From an uncultured Eubacteriales bacterium (GTDB lineage Bacteria > Bacillota > Clostridia > Oscillospirales > Oscillospiraceae), in the NCBI GenBank assembly GCA_900317375.1, contig ONGJ01000010.1, forward strand, positions 1 through 43,164: 43,164 nucleotides of DNA, written 5' to 3'. Positions within the stretch are counted from its first letter, which is position 1. Each line of letters starts with the position of its first letter. Made by a program: the position numbers and the translations under genes. Under the pieces are notes generated by a model. It was not told the DNA's origin. It searched no databases and saw only the letters and a list, made by a program, of their open reading frames with translations. Positions 7,985 through 18,265 of the stretch are shown here, in pieces.

Positions 7985-8091
7985 GCCGGAACACAAATGG
8001 GTTTACAACGGCGGCAAAACCGCCCTGTAAAATAGAAAGCAAAACACAGCATCATCCGCCCTGGCGGAAGAAAAGCATGGAGGTGAAAAGA

Positions 8092-8328
8092 ATGGTTAAA
8101 ATCAGACTTCGCAGAGTGGGTGCCAAGAAGGCTCCCTTCTACCGCATCGTTGTTGCCGACTCACGCTCTCCGCGTGACGGACGCTTCATTGAGGAGCTCG
8201 GGACCTATAACCCGGCTGCGGATAGCGAAAAGCTGAAAGTCGATCTGGAGCGCGTCCAGTACTGGATTGCCAACGGCGCCCAGCCCACCGACACCGTACG
8301 CGGCCTGATCAAGAAGGTCGAAGCCTGA
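8092..8328 (+). CDS. rpsP: 30S ribosomal protein S16
   Basis: 78 residues. The ATG at 8092 is preceded by GGAGGT; a start 15 bases upstream would place the ribosome site inside the gene. The conserved S16 signature is present: [41 protein letters not shown]16 assembles early onto 16S rRNA in the small subunit. It lies in the standard ffh-rpsP-khpA-rimM-trmD order. A GC hairpin without a T-run (8003-8030) precedes it. Confidence 0.98.
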   Translation: MVKIRLRRVGAKKAPFYRIVVADSRSPRDGRFIEELGTYNPAADSEKLKVDLERVQYWIANGAQPTDTVRGLIKKVEA

Positions 8329-8345
8329 ACGAGTAAGGAGTTCCC

Positions 8346-8576
8346 ATGAAAGATCTACTGACCTACCTGGTACAGAGCCTTGTCGATCACCCCGACGAGG
8401 TGAGCGTGACCGAGCGCGTCGTTGACGATGAAACGGTTCTCGAGGTCCGGGTCGCCGACGGTGACATGGGCAAGGTCATCGGCCGTCAGGGAAGGATTGT
8501 CAAGCAGATTCGAATCCTGATGCGTACCGTCGCCCAGAGAAGGGGCGAGAAAGTCTCGGTCGAGGTTCTCGACTGA
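8346..8576 (+). CDS. khpA: KH-domain RNA-binding protein KhpA
   Basis: 76 residues, 17 bp after rpsP with a TAAGGAG ribosome site. A single KH domain with the GxxG loop in GKVIGRQGRIVKQIR. KhpA (YlqC), usually with its partner KhpB/EloR, binds RNA and affects cell elongation and division in Gram-positive bacteria. It is the normal gene between rpsP and rimM. A strong terminator follows at 8586-8647. Confidence 0.95.
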   Translation: MKDLLTYLVQSLVDHPDEVSVTERVVDDETVLEVRVADGDMGKVIGRQGRIVKQIRILMRTVAQRRGEKVSVEVLD

Positions 8577-8585
8577 GCCTGCAAG

Positions 8586-8647
8586 CGGAAAGACAGCGTT
8601 CATCCCTGCATGGGATTTGCGGGATGAACGGCGCTTTCCGATTTTTT
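8586..8647 (+). terminator. Terminator after khpA
   Basis: Long hairpin: outer stem CGGAAAG/CTTTCCG and inner stem GTTCATCC/GGATGAAC, followed by TTTTTT at 8642-8647. It separates ylxM-ffh-rpsP-khpA from rimM-trmD; no clear promoter for rimM was seen, so some readthrough is likely. Confidence 0.85.
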
Positions 8648-8665
8648 ATTTGAGGAAGAATCCGG

Positions 8666-9157
8666 ATGATTCAGGACTATATCGACGCCGGGCGCATTGT
8701 GAATACCCATGGCGTACGCGGAGAAGTGAAAATTGAGGTCTGGCTGGACAGTCCCGAAATGCTGGCGGCCTGCAGGCGGGTTTTCATCGGCGATGCCGAG
8801 CGGAGGATCCTTGCCTCCCGCGTGCATCAGGGCTTTTTGATCGCTGCGCTTGAGGGCATCGGCGATATGAACGCCGCCATGGCCCTGAAAGGCAGGACCG
8901 TCCGTATTTACCGCGGGGATGCCGGACTCCCGGAGGGGGGCTACTTCCTGCAGGATCTGCTGGGGGCCTCTGTCAGAAATGAGGACGGCACACCTGTCGG
9001 AACGCTGAGCGACATTCTCGAGCGTCCCGCGTCCAACATCTATGTCGTCACGGATGCCGGCGGGAGAGAACATCTGATCCCGGCGGTGCCGGCGTTTGTC
9101 CTTTCCTGTGACCCTGTTGCGGGCGAAATGACCGTCCGCCTCATCGGAGGCATGTAA
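8666..9157 (+). CDS. rimM: Ribosome maturation factor RimM
   Basis: 163 residues. The N-terminal RimM beta-barrel begins AGRIVNTHGVRGEVKIEVWLDSPE and the C-terminal PRC-barrel-like domain contains GGYFLQDLLGASVRNEDGTPVGTL and YVVTDAGGREHLIPAVPAFV. RimM helps late maturation of the 30S head and binds S19. The stop overlaps the trmD start by one base (TAATG), and the trmD ribosome site GGAGG lies inside rimM. Confidence 0.96.
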   Translation: MIQDYIDAGRIVNTHGVRGEVKIEVWLDSPEMLAACRRVFIGDAERRILASRVHQGFLIAALEGIGDMNAAMALKGRTVRIYRGDAGLPEGGYFLQDLLGASVRNEDGTPVGTLSDILERPASNIYVVTDAGGREHLIPAVPAFVLSCDPVAGEMTVRLIGGM

Positions 9158-10455
9158 TGCGTATCGACATTCTTACACTTTTTCCGGACAATATGGACCG
9201 CATGCTGCATGAAAGCATACTGGGCCGCGCCTGCCGGAAGGGCCTGCTGGATCTGCACTGCGTTCAGATCCGCGACTATACCGAAAACCGTCAGAACCAG
9301 GTGGACGACTATCCCTACGGCGGAGGCTTCGGCTGCATCATGATGGCCCAGCCGCTCAAAAGCTGTGTCGAGGCGGTGCTGGCTAGGGGTGAGATTCCGC
9401 GGGAGAAAACCTGCGTGATCGCCATGACACCGCAGGGGACCCCCTTCCGGCAGGAGACCGCCCGCCGTCTGCAGCGCGATTACGACCGCCTTGTTCTGGT
9501 CTGCGGCCACTATGAGGGGATGGACGAGCGCTTTCTTGAGGCCTGCGTGGATGAAGAGCTCTCTCTGGGCGACTTTGTCCTTACCGGCGGCGAAATCGCC
9601 GCCATGGCCGTCTGTGATTCGGTCTGTCGTCTGGTTCCGGGCGTCCTGTCTGACCCCGAGTGCTATATCGGCGAAAGCCACTGGGACGGCCTGCTCGAAT
9701 ACCCCCAGTACACCCGCCCCGAGGTGTGGGAGGGCAGGGAAGTGCCCGAGGTGCTCCTATCCGGCGACCATGAAAAGATTGCCCGCTGGCGCCGGGCGCA
9801 GCAGCTGCGCCGCACGTGCGAACGCCGGCCGGACCTGTTTGCCGCCTTCCGTGCCGAAAACGACGAGGACCGCCGCCTGATCGAGGAACTGAGAAAACAG
9901 GAGGGACGTCCCCGCATCACGAAGGAGCTTGCCTGCCGTCCGGCGAAAGAGGAGGATCTCCCGGTGATTCTTTCAATCGTCGACGAGGCGCGTGCCTTTC
10001 TGAAAGAAAAGCGGATAGATCAGTGGCAGGGCGCCTATCCCGAAGAAAGGGACTTTCTGCGCGACATGCTGCGCGGCGAATGTCATGTGGTCCTGCACGG
10101 CGATGAGATCACAGCCGTTTTTACGGTTTCCTCGGCGCACGAGCCGGAGTATGACGATATCCGCGACGGCAAGTGGACGCCCGATCTGGAGGCCTGTGTC
10201 CTGCACCGCTGCGCGGTCCGGGCCCGCTGGGCTGGCACGGGCATGTCAGACAGAATGCTGCGCTTTGCCGAGAAATGCAGCCTGGAAAACGGACGGCGCT
10301 GCCTGCGCACCGACACCCATCCGAAGAACAGGAGCATGCTGCGCCTGTTGAGTGATAACGGCTACCGCTACCGCGGCAACATCGACATCCACTGTGAGCC
10401 CGGCCACGAAAGCGTCCGCCGCTGTTACGAGAAAATCCTGAAAACCCACGCCTGA
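9157..10455 (+). CDS. trmD: tRNA (guanine37-N1)-methyltransferase TrmD fused to a GNAT acetyltransferase domain
   Basis: 432 residues against about 240-250 for ordinary TrmD. Residues 1-about 235 are a complete SPOUT methyltransferase: MRIDILTLFPDN, the trefoil-knot SAM site (CGHYEGMDER, GDFVLTGGEIAAM) and the C-terminal tRNA-binding part (QYTRPEVWEGREVPEVLLSGDHEKIARWRRAQ). After a charged linker (about 236-255) a GNAT domain follows: ACRPAKEEDLPVILSIVDEAR, the acetyl-CoA loop AVRARWAGTGMSDRML, and DTHPKNRSMLRLLSDNGY. TrmD puts m1G at position 37 to prevent frameshifting. The GNAT substrate is unknown; it may simply share the transcript or act on translation components. No stop or frameshift separates the two domains. 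Confidence 0.93.
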   Translation: MRIDILTLFPDNMDRMLHESILGRACRKGLLDLHCVQIRDYTENRQNQVDDYPYGGGFGCIMMAQPLKSCVEAVLARGEIPREKTCVIAMTPQGTPFRQETARRLQRDYDRLVLVCGHYEGMDERFLEACVDEELSLGDFVLTGGEIAAMAVCDSVCRLVPGVLSDPECYIGESHWDGLLEYPQYTRPEVWEGREVPEVLLSGDHEKIARWRRAQQLRRTCERRPDLFAAFRAENDEDRRLIEELRKQEGRPRITKELACRPAKEEDLPVILSIVDEARAFLKEKRIDQWQGAYPEERDFLRDMLRGECHVVLHGDEITAVFTVSSAHEPEYDDIRDGKWTPDLEACVLHRCAVRARWAGTGMSDRMLRFAEKCSLENGRRCLRTDTHPKNRSMLRLLSDNGYRYRGNIDIHCEPGHESVRRCYEKILKTHA

Positions 10456-10469
10456 AAGGAGACTGCCCC

Positions 10470-10643
10470 ATGAAACGTACCCAGGTTTTTACCTTTATCA
10501 TGGCCATTGTCTGGACCCTGATCGGCGGTTTTGTCATCTTCTACGCATCCCGCGGCGGCCTGAACGGAAAAGGTCTCCTGCTGATCATGCTGGCCGTCGT
10601 GGCGATCGCCCTGAACTGGATGCGATGGATTCGAACGCGATAA
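10470..10643 (+). CDS. Small two-helix membrane protein, unknown function
   Basis: 57 residues: ATG at 10470 with AAAGGAG 8 bases upstream, stop TAA at 10641-10643. The sequence starts MKRTQVFTFIMAIVWTLIGG and has two hydrophobic segments (about 7-25 and 36-50) separated by a short ASRGGLNGKG loop, ending in basic NWMRWIRTR. It lies 14 bp after trmD, and its last 19 bp overlap the start of rsmA in another frame, suggesting translational coupling. No family was recognised. Confidence 0.7.
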   Translation: MKRTQVFTFIMAIVWTLIGGFVIFYASRGGLNGKGLLLIMLAVVAIALNWMRWIRTR

Positions 10644-11500
10644 GCCGTCTGACGGACCCGGTCTTTATCCGCAGCCTGCTCGAGCGTCACGGCTTTCGTT
10701 TTTCCAAAGCGCTGGGACAGAACTTCCTGACGGACGCCTCCGTGCCGGCGAGGATTGCCGATGCGCTCTGTGCGGATGAAAGCTGTGCCGTACTCGAAGT
10801 CGGGCCCGGGATCGGCTGCCTGACCGCCGAGCTGGCAGAGCGTGCCGGCGCTGTCCTTTCGGTGGAACTGGACCGACGGCTCGAACCCGTTCTGAGCGAG
10901 ACGCTGGCCCCGTTTTCCAACACCGGGCTTCTGTTCGGTGATATCATGAAGCAGGACCTTGCCATCCTCGCGGACGGGCGGCTGACCGCGCCGACCCGTC
11001 TCTTCTGTGCCAATCTCCCCTACAACATCACGACCCCGGTCCTGACAAAGGTTCTGGAGTCGGGCGTCTTTGCCCGCAGCGTCGTCATGATCCAGCGCGA
11101 GGTGGCTGAGCGCCTCTGCGCCGCCCCGGGAGGGAAGGACTACGGCGCCTTCAGTCTCCTGGTCCAGTGGCATGCCGAGCCGGAGATGCTCTTCACTGTG
11201 CCGCCCCATGCCTTCGTGCCTCAGCCGAAGGTCACCTCGGCGGTCGTCCGTCTGACGCAGAGAAAAGAGCCGCCGTTTCCCGTAAAGGACGAGGCGCTCC
11301 TGTTCCGCACAGTCCGCGCGGCCTTTGGCCAAAGGCGCAAGACCCTTCTGAATGCCCTGACAGCCGGTTTTCCCGAGCTGGGAAGGGACGGCTGCCGCTC
11401 AGCTGCCGACAAAAGCGGCATTGATCCCGGCTGCCGCGGTGAGGTGCTGGGCCTGGCCGAATTTGCGCTTCTTTCCGATGCCATCGCCGATTATCTGTGA
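10625..11500 (+). CDS. rsmA: 16S rRNA dimethyladenosine transferase RsmA (KsgA)
   Basis: 291 residues. The Rossmann-fold methyltransferase has KALGQNFLTD, SAM motif EVGPGIGCLTAELAERA, acidic SVELDRRL, and the catalytic NLPYNITTPVL. RsmA dimethylates A1518 and A1519 in helix 45 of 16S rRNA as a late checkpoint in 30S assembly. The start overlaps the small membrane protein gene by 19 bp. Length is normal. No terminator was seen directly downstream before the ppdK promoter. Confidence 0.97.
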   Translation: MDSNAISRLTDPVFIRSLLERHGFRFSKALGQNFLTDASVPARIADALCADESCAVLEVGPGIGCLTAELAERAGAVLSVELDRRLEPVLSETLAPFSNTGLLFGDIMKQDLAILADGRLTAPTRLFCANLPYNITTPVLTKVLESGVFARSVVMIQREVAERLCAAPGGKDYGAFSLLVQWHAEPEMLFTVPPHAFVPQPKVTSAVVRLTQRKEPPFPVKDEALLFRTVRAAFGQRRKTLLNALTAGFPELGRDGCRSAADKSGIDPGCRGEVLGLAEFALLSDAIADYL

Positions 11501-11715
11501 AAGAATTCGCAAACTTTTAAAACAGAACATATTTTCAGGGGATGAACGGGTATATCTTGGTTAAAATGCAAGATTCAACAACGAATCTGGTGTTTTGGAG
11601 ACCTGCAATTTGTAAGGAAAATGCATTGCATTTTTCACCCTTTTTGTGTTACATTAAGCCTTGGCTTTTGAGTATCATTTTTATTGAATTTTGAAATGAG
11701 GAAAGGACTTTCACA
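11501..11715 (+). promoter_or_regulatory. AT-rich ppdK upstream region with promoter
   Basis: A notably AT-rich 215-bp gap. The best promoter is TTGCAT (11626-11631), 18-bp spacer, TACATT (11650-11655). A perfect 17-bp palindrome AAAATGCATTGCATTTT (11618-11634) covers the -35, and a half copy AAAATGCA lies at 11563-11570. The ribosome site is AAAGGA before the ATG at 11716. Confidence 0.55.
11618..11634. promoter_or_regulatory. Palindrome over the ppdK -35, candidate operator
   Basis: AAAATGCA-T-TGCATTTT, a perfect inverted repeat around one central base, overlapping the TTGCAT -35. A repressor bound here would occlude RNA polymerase. The regulator is unknown. Confidence 0.4.
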
Positions 11716-14589
<2,874 letters not shown>

Positions 14590-14605
14590 GAAACAGTCAC
14601 CGTAT

Positions 14606-14649
14606 AACGCAGAAAACACGCCTCGCATTTGAGGCGTGTTTTCTGCGTT
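14606..14649. terminator. Bidirectional terminator between ppdK and the convergent membrane gene
   Basis: A 19-bp perfect inverted repeat (14606-14624 with 14631-14649) around the loop GCATTT, with AAAA/TTTT tracts in both arms. It serves ppdK on the plus strand and the gene ending at 14660 on the minus strand. Confidence 0.85.
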
Positions 14650-14659
14650 GTTGGACTTT

Positions 14660-15253
14660 CTAGATCCTGTAAAGAAAGCGAAGCAGGAGGCAGATCAGGA
14701 AGGAGCCGAGCAGCATCGCGCAGGCCGACAGCTGCCAGCGGCCGCCTTTGGTGAAGCCGTAAAAGTCCTCCCAGCAGCGCTCCTTCGGACAGAAGAGCAC
14801 CTTCCATGTATACAGCAGCCCGTACAGGATGACCGGCAGCATGCCCGTAAGCGACAGCTCAGCACTCAGTTCGTGAAAGCGTTCCATGAAGCAGAACGAA
14901 AACACGGCCATCAGGGGCCCTGCGGCGTGATAATAGAAGCCTGCATGCTCCAGCTGGCTTTTGTAGCCCATCGTCGGCCCGAGAAAGACCATCACGGTTA
15001 AAAAGGTCACGGTCACCGCCGCTGTGGCGACGTATTTGAGCAGCCAGATGCCGAAGGGAAGGCCCTGTTCCGAAACATTCAGCGCCACCAGCAGGGCGGC
15101 CAGAGCGCTCAGCAGGTTCGAAAGAATCGTGAAATAGCGCAGGGCGTACAGTCCGTTTGCTGCTTTCCATTCTCCGTCCTTATGAAAGTTCAGAATAAAA
15201 CAGACCGTCGTGAACAGGAAAATGAGAAGATTTGTGACGCGAATCAGCAGCAT
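14660..15253 (-). CDS. Polytopic membrane protein, possibly Pr6Pr/AIG1-like
   Basis: 197 residues with about six hydrophobic segments: LLIFLFTTVCFIL, RYFTILSNLLSALAALLVAL, YVATAAVTVTFLTVMVFLG, AGPLMAVFSFCF, LPVILYGLLYTW, CAMLLGSFLICLLLRFLY. The RYFTILSNLL motif and a conserved HAAGP/PLM pattern recall the Pr6Pr (FAR-17a/AIG1-like) membrane proteins, whose function in bacteria is not established. It starts 2 bp after the stop of the symporter upstream, so the two are co-transcribed. Confidence 0.7.
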   Translation of the reverse strand: MLLIRVTNLLIFLFTTVCFILNFHKDGEWKAANGLYALRYFTILSNLLSALAALLVALNVSEQGLPFGIWLLKYVATAAVTVTFLTVMVFLGPTMGYKSQLEHAGFYYHAAGPLMAVFSFCFMERFHELSAELSLTGMLPVILYGLLYTWKVLFCPKERCWEDFYGFTKGGRWQLSACAMLLGSFLICLLLRFLYRI

Positions 15254-15255
15254 AT

Positions 15256-16647
15256 TCAGCCCTTCTCCGCCTGTGCACGCTGCTCCCCGAGCTCTTCATG
15301 GAGCTGATCCAGTGCCTTCCTGGTCAGCGGATATCCAAACTGCAGCAGCAGGAACATGCAAAGGTACATGACGAAGGGGACCAGTGTCGCGATGGAATAG
15401 ATGCCCTCGTTGACGCTCTGCGTCTGGGTGACCGTTCCCTGCGCGGTGCTGTAGCCCACCGCCGCCAGCGCCATCGATGCGCCGATGCCCGCCAGTGTCT
15501 GGCCCAGCTTGCGGAAAAACGAGAAGCAGGCATAGGTCGTTCCCTCGTCGCGGCGCTGATGCAGCTTTTCGTGGTAGTCGATGACGTCTGTCACCATGGC
15601 CCAGACCTCCAGCGTGAAAAAGCACAGGCCGAAACCGCTGAATACCACAACGCCGAGAAACAGCATCGCGTTGTCGGTGCGGATGAAATACAGCGCCAGA
15701 AAGGCCAGCGCTGCCGCGAGGCTGCCAAGTGCACAGATGCCTTTCTTGCTGTAGCGCCGGACAAGCTTTCCGACAAAGGGCATCAGGATCAGCATCGGCA
15801 GATACGTCGCCAGGGTTACCAGCGCGAACAGACCCGGTTTTTCAAAATAGTTTTTGAACAGATAGTTGAACACCGTCTGGGTATACATGGACCCTGCGAT
15901 CAGCAGCATCGAAGCCAGGCACAGCGCGACAAATGGCCTGTTTTTCATCAGCTTGCCGAAGGTCTTCAGAAAGCTCTCGTTTTCCTGGTTCTTCACCGGC
16001 GCGATATACTCCTTCGTCAGCCGGAAGAAGAGATAATAGATGACAACACTCAGCACGGCCAGAATCACGACGCCGCGAAACAGCTTGTTCTGGTCCAGAA
16101 TCTTGGCGCCGCCGGCGACCGTGGAATAGACGAACAGCGGCAGCACCATCTGGCTCAGAGCTGTCCCGATGCCTGCGCCGAGCGAGCGGATCACGGACAG
16201 TGTCGAGCGCTCGGTCTGGTCGGCCGTCATCACCGATGCCATTGAGCCATAGGGAATGTTGACCGCGGTGTACATCATGCCGTAGAGAATATAGGTGATG
16301 TACGCGTAGATCAGATAGCCCTTTTCCGAAAGCCCGGGCACCTTGTAGAATGTGGCAATGAAGGCCAGTGCCAGCGGCACGGAAAAATACAGCACGTAAG
16401 GCCGGAAGCGTCCGTACTTTGTCGGCTTGCGCGAGTCGATCAGCGCACCGCACATGGGGTCGTTGACCGCGTCCCAGATGCGCGCCACCATCATCAGCAC
16501 CGTGATGCTGGCCAGGGAAATATGCAGGATGTCCGTATAGAACATCTGCAGAAAGGCCCCGATGGTTCCGAAGGTCAGGACGCCCGCCATGTCGCCCATG
16601 GCATAACCCACATAGTTTCGAACCGGAAGTTTGCTTTCACTTTTCAT
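15256..16647 (-). CDS. GPH-family glycoside/pentoside/hexuronide:cation symporter
   Basis: 463 residues, about 12 transmembrane helices. N-terminal YVGYAMGDMAGVLTFGTIGAFLQMFYTDI and the signature VARIWDAVNDPMCGALIDSRKPTKYGRFRPYVLY are typical of the GPH (MelB/XynP-like) branch of the major facilitator fold. The middle contains IPYGSMASVMTADQTERSTLS. Such proteins import a sugar or glycoside with H+ or Na+. No glycosidase lies next to it, so the substrate cannot be inferred; the downstream partner is a small membrane protein. Its promoter is probably within 16674-16702. Confidence 0.9.
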   Translation of the reverse strand: MKSESKLPVRNYVGYAMGDMAGVLTFGTIGAFLQMFYTDILHISLASITVLMMVARIWDAVNDPMCGALIDSRKPTKYGRFRPYVLYFSVPLALAFIATFYKVPGLSEKGYLIYAYITYILYGMMYTAVNIPYGSMASVMTADQTERSTLSVIRSLGAGIGTALSQMVLPLFVYSTVAGGAKILDQNKLFRGVVILAVLSVVIYYLFFRLTKEYIAPVKNQENESFLKTFGKLMKNRPFVALCLASMLLIAGSMYTQTVFNYLFKNYFEKPGLFALVTLATYLPMLILMPFVGKLVRRYSKKGICALGSLAAALAFLALYFIRTDNAMLFLGVVVFSGFGLCFFTLEVWAMVTDVIDYHEKLHQRRDEGTTYACFSFFRKLGQTLAGIGASMALAAVGYSTAQGTVTQTQSVNEGIYSIATLVPFVMYLCMFLLLQFGYPLTRKALDQLHEELGEQRAQAEKG

Positions 16648-16673
16648 CTGTATATTCTCCAGGCTTCTAAATG

Positions 16674-16702
16674 ATTATAGGATTATAGAAAACTGACAAA
16701 AA
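16674..16702 (-). promoter_or_regulatory. Possible symporter promoter with duplicated -10
   Basis: On the minus strand TATAATCCTATAATC gives two -10 candidates (16682-16687 and 16674-16679). No good -35 is found at 16-18 bp; TTTTTG lies 17 bp upstream of the second. It overlaps the tail of the upstream terminator. Confidence 0.35.
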
Positions 16703-16731
16703 CCGGGGAAGCAGGACGGCTCTCCGGTTTT
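16698..16731 (-). terminator. Terminator of the SDR/ATP-grasp/phosphotriesterase cluster
   Basis: Minus-strand hairpin AAAACCGG/CCGGTTTT with a 17-nt loop region, followed by TTTTTG. It lies about 92 nt beyond the phosphotriesterase-family stop and just upstream of the symporter. Confidence 0.7.
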
Positions 16732-16822
16732 CGTCTTGTGCTGTCAACCGTAATAAAATGCAACATGTTCTTTTATCTCCGCGATTCTGTTCAAGTGATC
16801 AGCAGGGAGGAGACGGATTCTT

Positions 16823-17710
16823 TCATGCGTCTGCCCGACTTGGAACAGAAGCAAGTGCCTTCTCGGGGTTCTTTCTGAGCATGCGGTCAATCTCGTCCCC
16901 GGTGATGCCGCGTTTTTCCAGCATGGGGATGAACGATTCGAACAGGTAGGCATAACCATAGCCGCCGGCAGACCGGAGGTCGTCTTTCCTGCAGAGATCC
17001 ATAGACAGAAGCAGCTGGTCAAGACAGCCCCATCTCTTGATCTTGCGGACCGTATCCGCGCGGTATTCATCACCCCAGCCGGATTTCTTGCCTATCATAT
17101 CGAGACCGAGGTATAGCCCCATGCCGAGAAGCTTTTTCAAAGAAGGGTCGCTCAGGTAGAATTCAATATGCCCGATCACGATTCTTTCGGGCGCGATGCC
17201 GTGCAGAAGAAGATATTCCGCCTGCGGGATCTGCTGTTCCCCGTGGCTTGGATGGGTAGATACAGTGGCACCGGTCCTGCGTGCCGCGATACACATCCCT
17301 TCCCAGGATTTCAGTTCCTTTTCGCGCGGCCCCGGATAGGACCAGGCGATCTCGCCGATGACGCCTGCCTTCATGCCGCTGCCGTCAATGCCGACTGTCA
17401 GATCGCGTATCGGCTCTTCGGCAATGGCCTCCGGCGTCTGATGCAGGACGGCCGGATCGATGAAGTCCTCAAGGTAGTGTCCGGTCGACAGAATGATGTT
17501 GATCCCGGTCTCTTCTGTCAGTCTTTTTACATATTCCGGTGCTCTGCCCATGGACTGGTTGGTCATGTCCACAATATTGCGGACCCCGTACCTGTATGCA
17601 TCCATAAGATCCGCACACAGCAGATCAAACGACTCTGTTCCCATGTCGCCGGGCGAAAGGCCGAGCGACATGTGCTCATGCATCAGGGTGTAGCCGCTGC
17701 TCAAAGCCAT
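16823..17710 (-). CDS. Phosphotriesterase-family metal-dependent hydrolase
   Basis: 295 residues. The amidohydrolase-fold metal ligands can be followed: His11 and His13 in TLMHEHMSLG, the bridging position in AGVIGEIAWS (Glu, as in many PHP members, where true phosphotriesterase has a carbamylated Lys), His in STHPSHGEQ, His in VIGHIEFY, and Asp in LLSMDLCRKDD. Family members hydrolyse lactones or phosphoesters, so a lactonase-like activity is at least as likely as phosphotriesterase. The start ATG lies inside the end of the upstream acetyltransferase gene (10-bp overlap), so they are translationally coupled. It is the last gene of the cluster. Substrate unknown. Confidence 0.85.
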   Translation of the reverse strand: MALSSGYTLMHEHMSLGLSPGDMGTESFDLLCADLMDAYRYGVRNIVDMTNQSMGRAPEYVKRLTEETGINIILSTGHYLEDFIDPAVLHQTPEAIAEEPIRDLTVGIDGSGMKAGVIGEIAWSYPGPREKELKSWEGMCIAARRTGATVSTHPSHGEQQIPQAEYLLLHGIAPERIVIGHIEFYLSDPSLKKLLGMGLYLGLDMIGKKSGWGDEYRADTVRKIKRWGCLDQLLLSMDLCRKDDLRSAGGYGYAYLFESFIPMLEKRGITGDEIDRMLRKNPEKALASVPSRADA

Positions 17711-18252
17711 TTAACGAACCTCAGCTCATCCACATAGCTGCCGTCGTCGTTCTTCCGCTTGTGAGGGATCACGCCGTACTCCTGAAACCCCATACTGCGA
17801 AGATTGGCAGATGATACCTCGTTATCCGTTGCGGTGGCGGCCTCGAGCTGCTCATAACCAATCTCTTTTGCGGCAGCCGCAATGGCCAGCGTCAGTTTCT
17901 TCCCGAGTCCTCTTCCCTGCGCTTCTTTCAGCAGACCGCCGCCCACCGCAGAGCGGTGACGCATGCTCTTCCCCCATTCGCCCATGTCCGAAAGCTCATT
18001 GAGGCCAAGAAGTCTGCCGTCCCGGAAAGCGCCAAGGAGAAGTCTGCGCCTGTCGTTTTCAAAATTCAGAATGTATTCCGCGGCGTTTTCTGCGGTCAGT
18101 TCGGTCTCACCGGGGGCCCACGGAAAATAGGGGGATTCCTGCGTACCCTGTTCGACGAATCTGATCAGCGCATCCGCGTCTTCCGGCTTCAGACTTCTGA
18201 AAACGCAGGATTCACCCTTTTTGTCTGTTATTTCTTCCGGTCTGTAGATCAT
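17701..18252 (-). CDS. GNAT-family N-acetyltransferase
   Basis: 183 residues from the ATG at 18252, preferred over the ATG two codons upstream because GAGG then has proper spacing. GNAT fold: FRSLKPEDADALIRFVEQG at the start, the acetyl-CoA loop EAQGRGLGKKLTLAIAAAAKEIG, and SANLRSMGFQEYGVIPHKRK near the end. It resembles the general RimI/ribosomal-type acetyltransferases; the acceptor is unknown. It overlaps the following hydrolase gene by 10 bp and follows the GT2-DUF218 gene by 13 bp, so it belongs to the same transcript. Confidence 0.88.
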   Translation of the reverse strand: MIYRPEEITDKKGESCVFRSLKPEDADALIRFVEQGTQESPYFPWAPGETELTAENAAEYILNFENDRRRLLLGAFRDGRLLGLNELSDMGEWGKSMRHRSAVGGGLLKEAQGRGLGKKLTLAIAAAAKEIGYEQLEAATATDNEVSSANLRSMGFQEYGVIPHKRKNDDGSYVDELRFVKWL

Positions 18253-18265
18253 CTGCATCCCTCAC

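Noticed and set aside
8003-8030. Hairpin between ffh and rpsP as terminator
   Set aside because: A GGCGG/CCGCC stem exists but no T-run follows, and rpsP would then lack a promoter. It is probably read through.
16744-17073. 109-residue minus-strand frame extending beyond the phosphotriesterase-family stop
   Set aside because: It overlaps the hydrolase in another frame; the downstream tail could suggest a frameshifted C-terminus, but the hydrolase has a normal family length and all metal ligands.
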